From: Nostoc sp. CHAB 5715
GTDB lineage: Bacteria; Cyanobacteriota; Cyanobacteriia; Cyanobacteriales; Nostocaceae
Direction of reading: 5' to 3'
Length of the DNA stretch: 18,040 nucleotides
Assembly (NCBI RefSeq): GCF_020829685.1
Contig: NZ_JAIVFR010000017.1
Location: forward strand, 1 to 18,040
In this document: positions 15,557 to 18,040 of the stretch, piece by piece
How the letters are laid out: every line of letters starts with the position of its first letter
How positions within the stretch are numbered: the stretch's first letter is position 1
Position numbers and translations under genes: made by a program
Notes under the pieces: model-generated
The model's input: the letters and a program-made list of their open reading frames with translations, nothing else
What the model was told of the DNA's origin: nothing
Database searches by the model: none

Positions 15557-15911
15557 TGGCTTAACCTGTACAGATGTCGCAAACTCTTTTAGCATTAGTT
15601 CAAACGTACTATTTTTTAGAATAGCATAAATTAATCTAATTACCCAAATTGAAAACAAATTTGCCGAAAAATTAAGATTTATTTTAAAAAAGCAACAGTA
15701 ATGTTGTTAAAATCAGAACCTAGATTCCAATCAGGAACAAGGTTTGAGCGATGCTTACGCCTACACACCGCAGCTAAAACCCTTACAAGTCTTCACTTCA
15801 TCAGGGATACAACTTTTGAGACAATCAGAAACGATTTAATAATAATCAAGCACTTATAGTTCACTTTTTTCGGACTCCGTGTTATTTCTGTTGAAAAGGG
15901 AGAACACAAAC
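15557..15911. other. Divergent intergenic region between methyltransferase gene and chlB
   Basis: This interval must hold the promoters of two divergent units: the restriction-modification genes on the minus strand and chlB on the plus strand. The chlB ribosome site (AGGGAG, 15897-15902) is clear. I found no convincing NtcA-type or other known operator, and no small gene. Confidence 0.5.
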
Positions 15912-17462
15912 ATGAAATTAGCTTACTGGATGTATGCAGGCCCAGCCCACATCGGCACTCTGCGAATCGCTAGCTCTTTTAAAAATGTCCATGCGATCAT
16001 GCACGCCCCACTTGGCGATGACTACTTTAACGTCATGCGCTCCATGCTATCGCGCGAGAGGGATTTTACTCCAGTGACAACCAGTGTCGTTGACCGCAAC
16101 GTTTTAGCACGCGGTTCTCAAGAGAAAGTGGTAGATAACATCACCCGCAAGGATGCCGAGGAACACCCAGATTTGATTGTGTTAACTCCCACCTGCACCT
16201 CCAGCATTTTGCAAGAAGACTTGCACAACTTTGTCGAACGGGCGCAGCTGGAAGCAAAAGGAGACGTAATGCTGGCGGATGTGAACCACTACCGCTACAA
16301 CGAACTGCAAGCAGCCGATCGCACTCTCGATCAAATCGTCCAATACTACATTGAAAAAGCCCGGAGGCGGGGCGAATTGGCACAGGGCAAAACAGCAAAG
16401 CCCTCGGTTAACATTATCGGTACTACAACCCTTGGTTTCCACAATAATCACGACTGTACCGAACTGAAACGGTTGATGGCTGACTTGGGAATTGAGGTAA
16501 ATACCTTAATTCCCGAAGGTGCTTCGGTGAATGACTTGAAGAAGATGCCTAAAGCTTGGTTCAACCTAGTACCTTACCGTGAACTTGGTTTAACCACAGC
16601 TCGTTACCTGGAAGAACAATTCGGCACACCTTATATAGACATTACTCCAATGGGCGTAGTGGAAACTGCCCGTTGTATTCGCAAGATTCAGCAGGTAATT
16701 AACGCTCATAGTTCGACTTCGCTCACTATAAAAGGCGCAGAAGTTGACTATGAAGACTTCATCAATGAGCAAACCCTGCATGTCTCTCAGGCTGCTTGGT
16801 TCTCCCGTTCGATTGACTGTCAAAACTTGACTGGCAAAAAAGCTGTAGTCTTTGGTGATAATACCCACGCCGCCGCCATTACCAAGATTCTGGCGCGAGA
16901 AATGGGGATTCATGTTGTTTGGGCTGGAACCTATTGCAAATATGATGCAGACTGGTTCCGCGAACAGGTTAGTGAGTATTGCGATGAAGTGTTAATTTCC
17001 GAAGATCATGGTGAAATTGGGGATGCGATCGCTCGTGTCGAACCCTCTGCCATTTTCGGCACGCAAATGGAACGCCACGTTGGTAAACGCTTAGATATTC
17101 CCTGCGGCGTAATTGCTGCACCAATCCACGTCCAAAACTTCCCTATTGGTTACAAACCATTTATGGGTTACGAAGGCACGAATCAGATTACAGATTTGAT
17201 CTACAATTCCTTCACTTTGGGAATGGAAGATCACCTGTTAGAAATCTTCGGTGGTCATGATACCAAAGAAGTTATTACTAGAGGAATTTCTGCTGATTCT
17301 GATTTGAATTGGACAAAAGATGGTCAAGCAGAATTGAATAAGATTCCTGGATTTGTTCGCGGTAAAGTGAAGCGTAATACTGAGAAATTTGCCCGCGATC
17401 GCGGTTTTAAGGAAATCAATGCTGAAGTTTTGTACGCCGCGAAAGAAGCTGTCGGGGCTTAG
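15912..17462 (+). CDS. chlB: Light-independent protochlorophyllide reductase subunit B
   Basis: ChlB pairs with ChlN to form the catalytic NB component of the dark-operative protochlorophyllide oxidoreductase, which with the ChlL reductase reduces protochlorophyllide to chlorophyllide without light. The start [20 protein letters not shown] is diagnostic. Asp36 (in APLGDDYF) is the unusual aspartate ligand of the NB [4Fe-4S] cluster. [13 protein letters not shown] is the conserved nitrogenase-like core motif. The C-terminal segment [15 protein letters not shown] and on to EVLYAAKEA is the PCP-reductase-type tail. The 516-aa length is near the usual 508. AGGGAG at 15897-15902 supports ATG 15912 rather than an in-frame start at 15879. 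chlL and chlN are not in this window, as often in cyanobacteria where chlB is separate. Confidence 0.97.
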   Translation: MKLAYWMYAGPAHIGTLRIASSFKNVHAIMHAPLGDDYFNVMRSMLSRERDFTPVTTSVVDRNVLARGSQEKVVDNITRKDAEEHPDLIVLTPTCTSSILQEDLHNFVERAQLEAKGDVMLADVNHYRYNELQAADRTLDQIVQYYIEKARRRGELAQGKTAKPSVNIIGTTTLGFHNNHDCTELKRLMADLGIEVNTLIPEGASVNDLKKMPKAWFNLVPYRELGLTTARYLEEQFGTPYIDITPMGVVETARCIRKIQQVINAHSSTSLTIKGAEVDYEDFINEQTLHVSQAAWFSRSIDCQNLTGKKAVVFGDNTHAAAITKILAREMGIHVVWAGTYCKYDADWFREQVSEYCDEVLISEDHGEIGDAIARVEPSAIFGTQMERHVGKRLDIPCGVIAAPIHVQNFPIGYKPFMGYEGTNQITDLIYNSFTLGMEDHLLEIFGGHDTKEVITRGISADSDLNWTKDGQAELNKIPGFVRGKVKRNTEKFARDRGFKEINAEVLYAAKEAVGA

Positions 17463-17488
17463 TTTCGGAATTAGCAATTAATTAAATT

Positions 17489-17517
17489 AAAGGGTGTCCT
17501 ATATGGATGCCCTTTTT
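17489..17517 (+). terminator. Rho-independent terminator of chlB
   Basis: AAAGGGTGTCC (17489-17499) pairs with GGATGCCCTTT (17505-17515), using two G-T wobbles, around the loop TATAT. A T-run ends at 17517. It lies 27 bases after the chlB stop and implies a single-gene transcript or an end point for it. Confidence 0.85.
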
Positions 17518-17625
17518 GCTTATATATCCCTGATTTTCTCATCATGGATGTAATATGCCAATCCGTCATAATTTCGTATTTTTGGCTGTTAAATTAAAAA
17601 TCATAAATTGGTTAAAAATAACATA

Positions 17626-17961
17626 ATGAAAATGCCATCAGGTTTAATAATTCAAGATGAAAAAATAACTAAATACCTACTTGTTTATCAACCTCAAAGT
17701 GATAAATCAAGATATCTAGCTTTAGCAGGATATAATCTTGACAACTGGGAACTTCTTAAGAACGATATAATAAATGCTGTAAAAGGTTCTGAAATTGCAA
17801 AAGCCACCCCTAGTGATTGGGGGACTCAGTTTGAGGTTAAAAGCGAGTGGTCTGGGCCTAGTGGTCGATTAATTAAGGTAATTACTATCTGGCAACAAGA
17901 TGAAGAAACAGAATTTGTTAGATTTATAACACTATATCCTGATAAATCACGGGAGAATTAA
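17626..17961 (+). CDS. DUF6883-like protein of unknown function
   Basis: This is a small soluble protein of 111 aa. DEKITKYLLVYQPQSDKSRY followed by LALAGYNLDNWELLKNDI matches the general pattern of the DUF6883 family as I recall it (a start like 'P..i...Ki..YLL', then 'K..f....Gf....w..L...l'). The function is unknown; relatives occur as small stand-alone genes in cyanobacteria and as C-terminal modules of secreted toxins. The start is uncertain between ATG 17626 and ATG 17632; neither has a good ribosome site. The composition is AT-rich compared with chlB. A second gene follows within four bases of the stop, so the two are likely co-translated. Confidence 0.6.
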   Translation: MKMPSGLIIQDEKITKYLLVYQPQSDKSRYLALAGYNLDNWELLKNDIINAVKGSEIAKATPSDWGTQFEVKSEWSGPSGRLIKVITIWQQDEETEFVRFITLYPDKSREN

Positions 17962-17964
17962 ACG

Positions 17965-18040
17965 ATGACAACAGCTAGTTTATTTCAGTGGGTAGAACTG
18001 AAGCAGGATGTTCCTAACAGCATTTATTATATCGTTCTTA
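17965..18040 (+). CDS. Start of a small protein, cut by the window edge
   Basis: ATG 17965 opens a frame that runs to the end of the window (MTTASLFQWVELKQDVPNSI and on). GGGAG at 17951-17955, inside the end of the preceding gene, gives a good ribosome site, so the frame is likely real and coupled to its neighbour. The pattern VELKQDVP resembles the start of DUF4926 proteins, which I recall as frequent partners of DUF6883 genes in cyanobacteria, but only 25 residues are visible. Confidence 0.5.
   Translation, partial: MTTASLFQWVELKQDVPNSIYYIVL

Overview
The window looks like chromosomal DNA of a cyanobacterium, most likely a filamentous Nostocales (Nostoc/Anabaena-like) strain. The reasons are the many HIP1 octamers (GCGATCGC), a chlB gene for light-independent chlorophyll synthesis, cyanobacterial forms of DXS, IspG and IspH, a Uma2-family gene, and short palindromic or tandem repeats of the kind scattered through Nostoc intergenic DNA. 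No rRNA, tRNA, CRISPR array or complete insertion sequence was recognised.

Layout. Bases 1-814 are mostly non-coding and carry repeat fragments. Next come, on the + strand, a Gfo/Idh/MocA dehydrogenase (815-1897), a DedA membrane protein (2361-2984), a ParM-like actin ATPase with a ribbon-helix-helix/coiled-coil partner five bases downstream (3230-4866), an intergenic stretch with two strong inverted repeats, and a Uma2 nuclease-fold gene with a perfect four-copy 21-bp repeat in its tail (5174-5980). A hicB-like antitoxin gene (6133-6450) is split by a 127-bp MITE-like insertion flanked by TA, and is followed by a HIP1-bearing minisatellite.

Bases 6868-12928 form a minus-strand run: dxs, ispG and ispH in pathway-consistent order (first, sixth and last steps of the MEP isoprenoid pathway), then a membrane-anchored PstS-like binding protein with an unusual cytosolic N-terminal domain. 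A small COG2426-type membrane protein follows at 13251-13694. Bases 13771-15556 hold an AT-rich GATC restriction-modification pair (DpnII-like nuclease and DpnM/Dam-like methyltransferase), which looks like an acquired cassette. chlB (15912-17462) ends with a clear terminator, and the right edge holds a DUF6883-like gene plus the start of a further gene.

Functional links. The MEP genes supply isoprenoid precursors for the chlorophyll phytyl tail and carotenoids, while chlB serves chlorophyll synthesis in the dark. The restriction system targets GATC, which is also the core of the HIP1 repeat so frequent in this genome. The less ordinary loci are the ParM/RHH pair, the membrane-tethered PstS-like fusion and the MITE-split hicB. 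All assignments come from reading the sequence and recalled family motifs; no database search was run.
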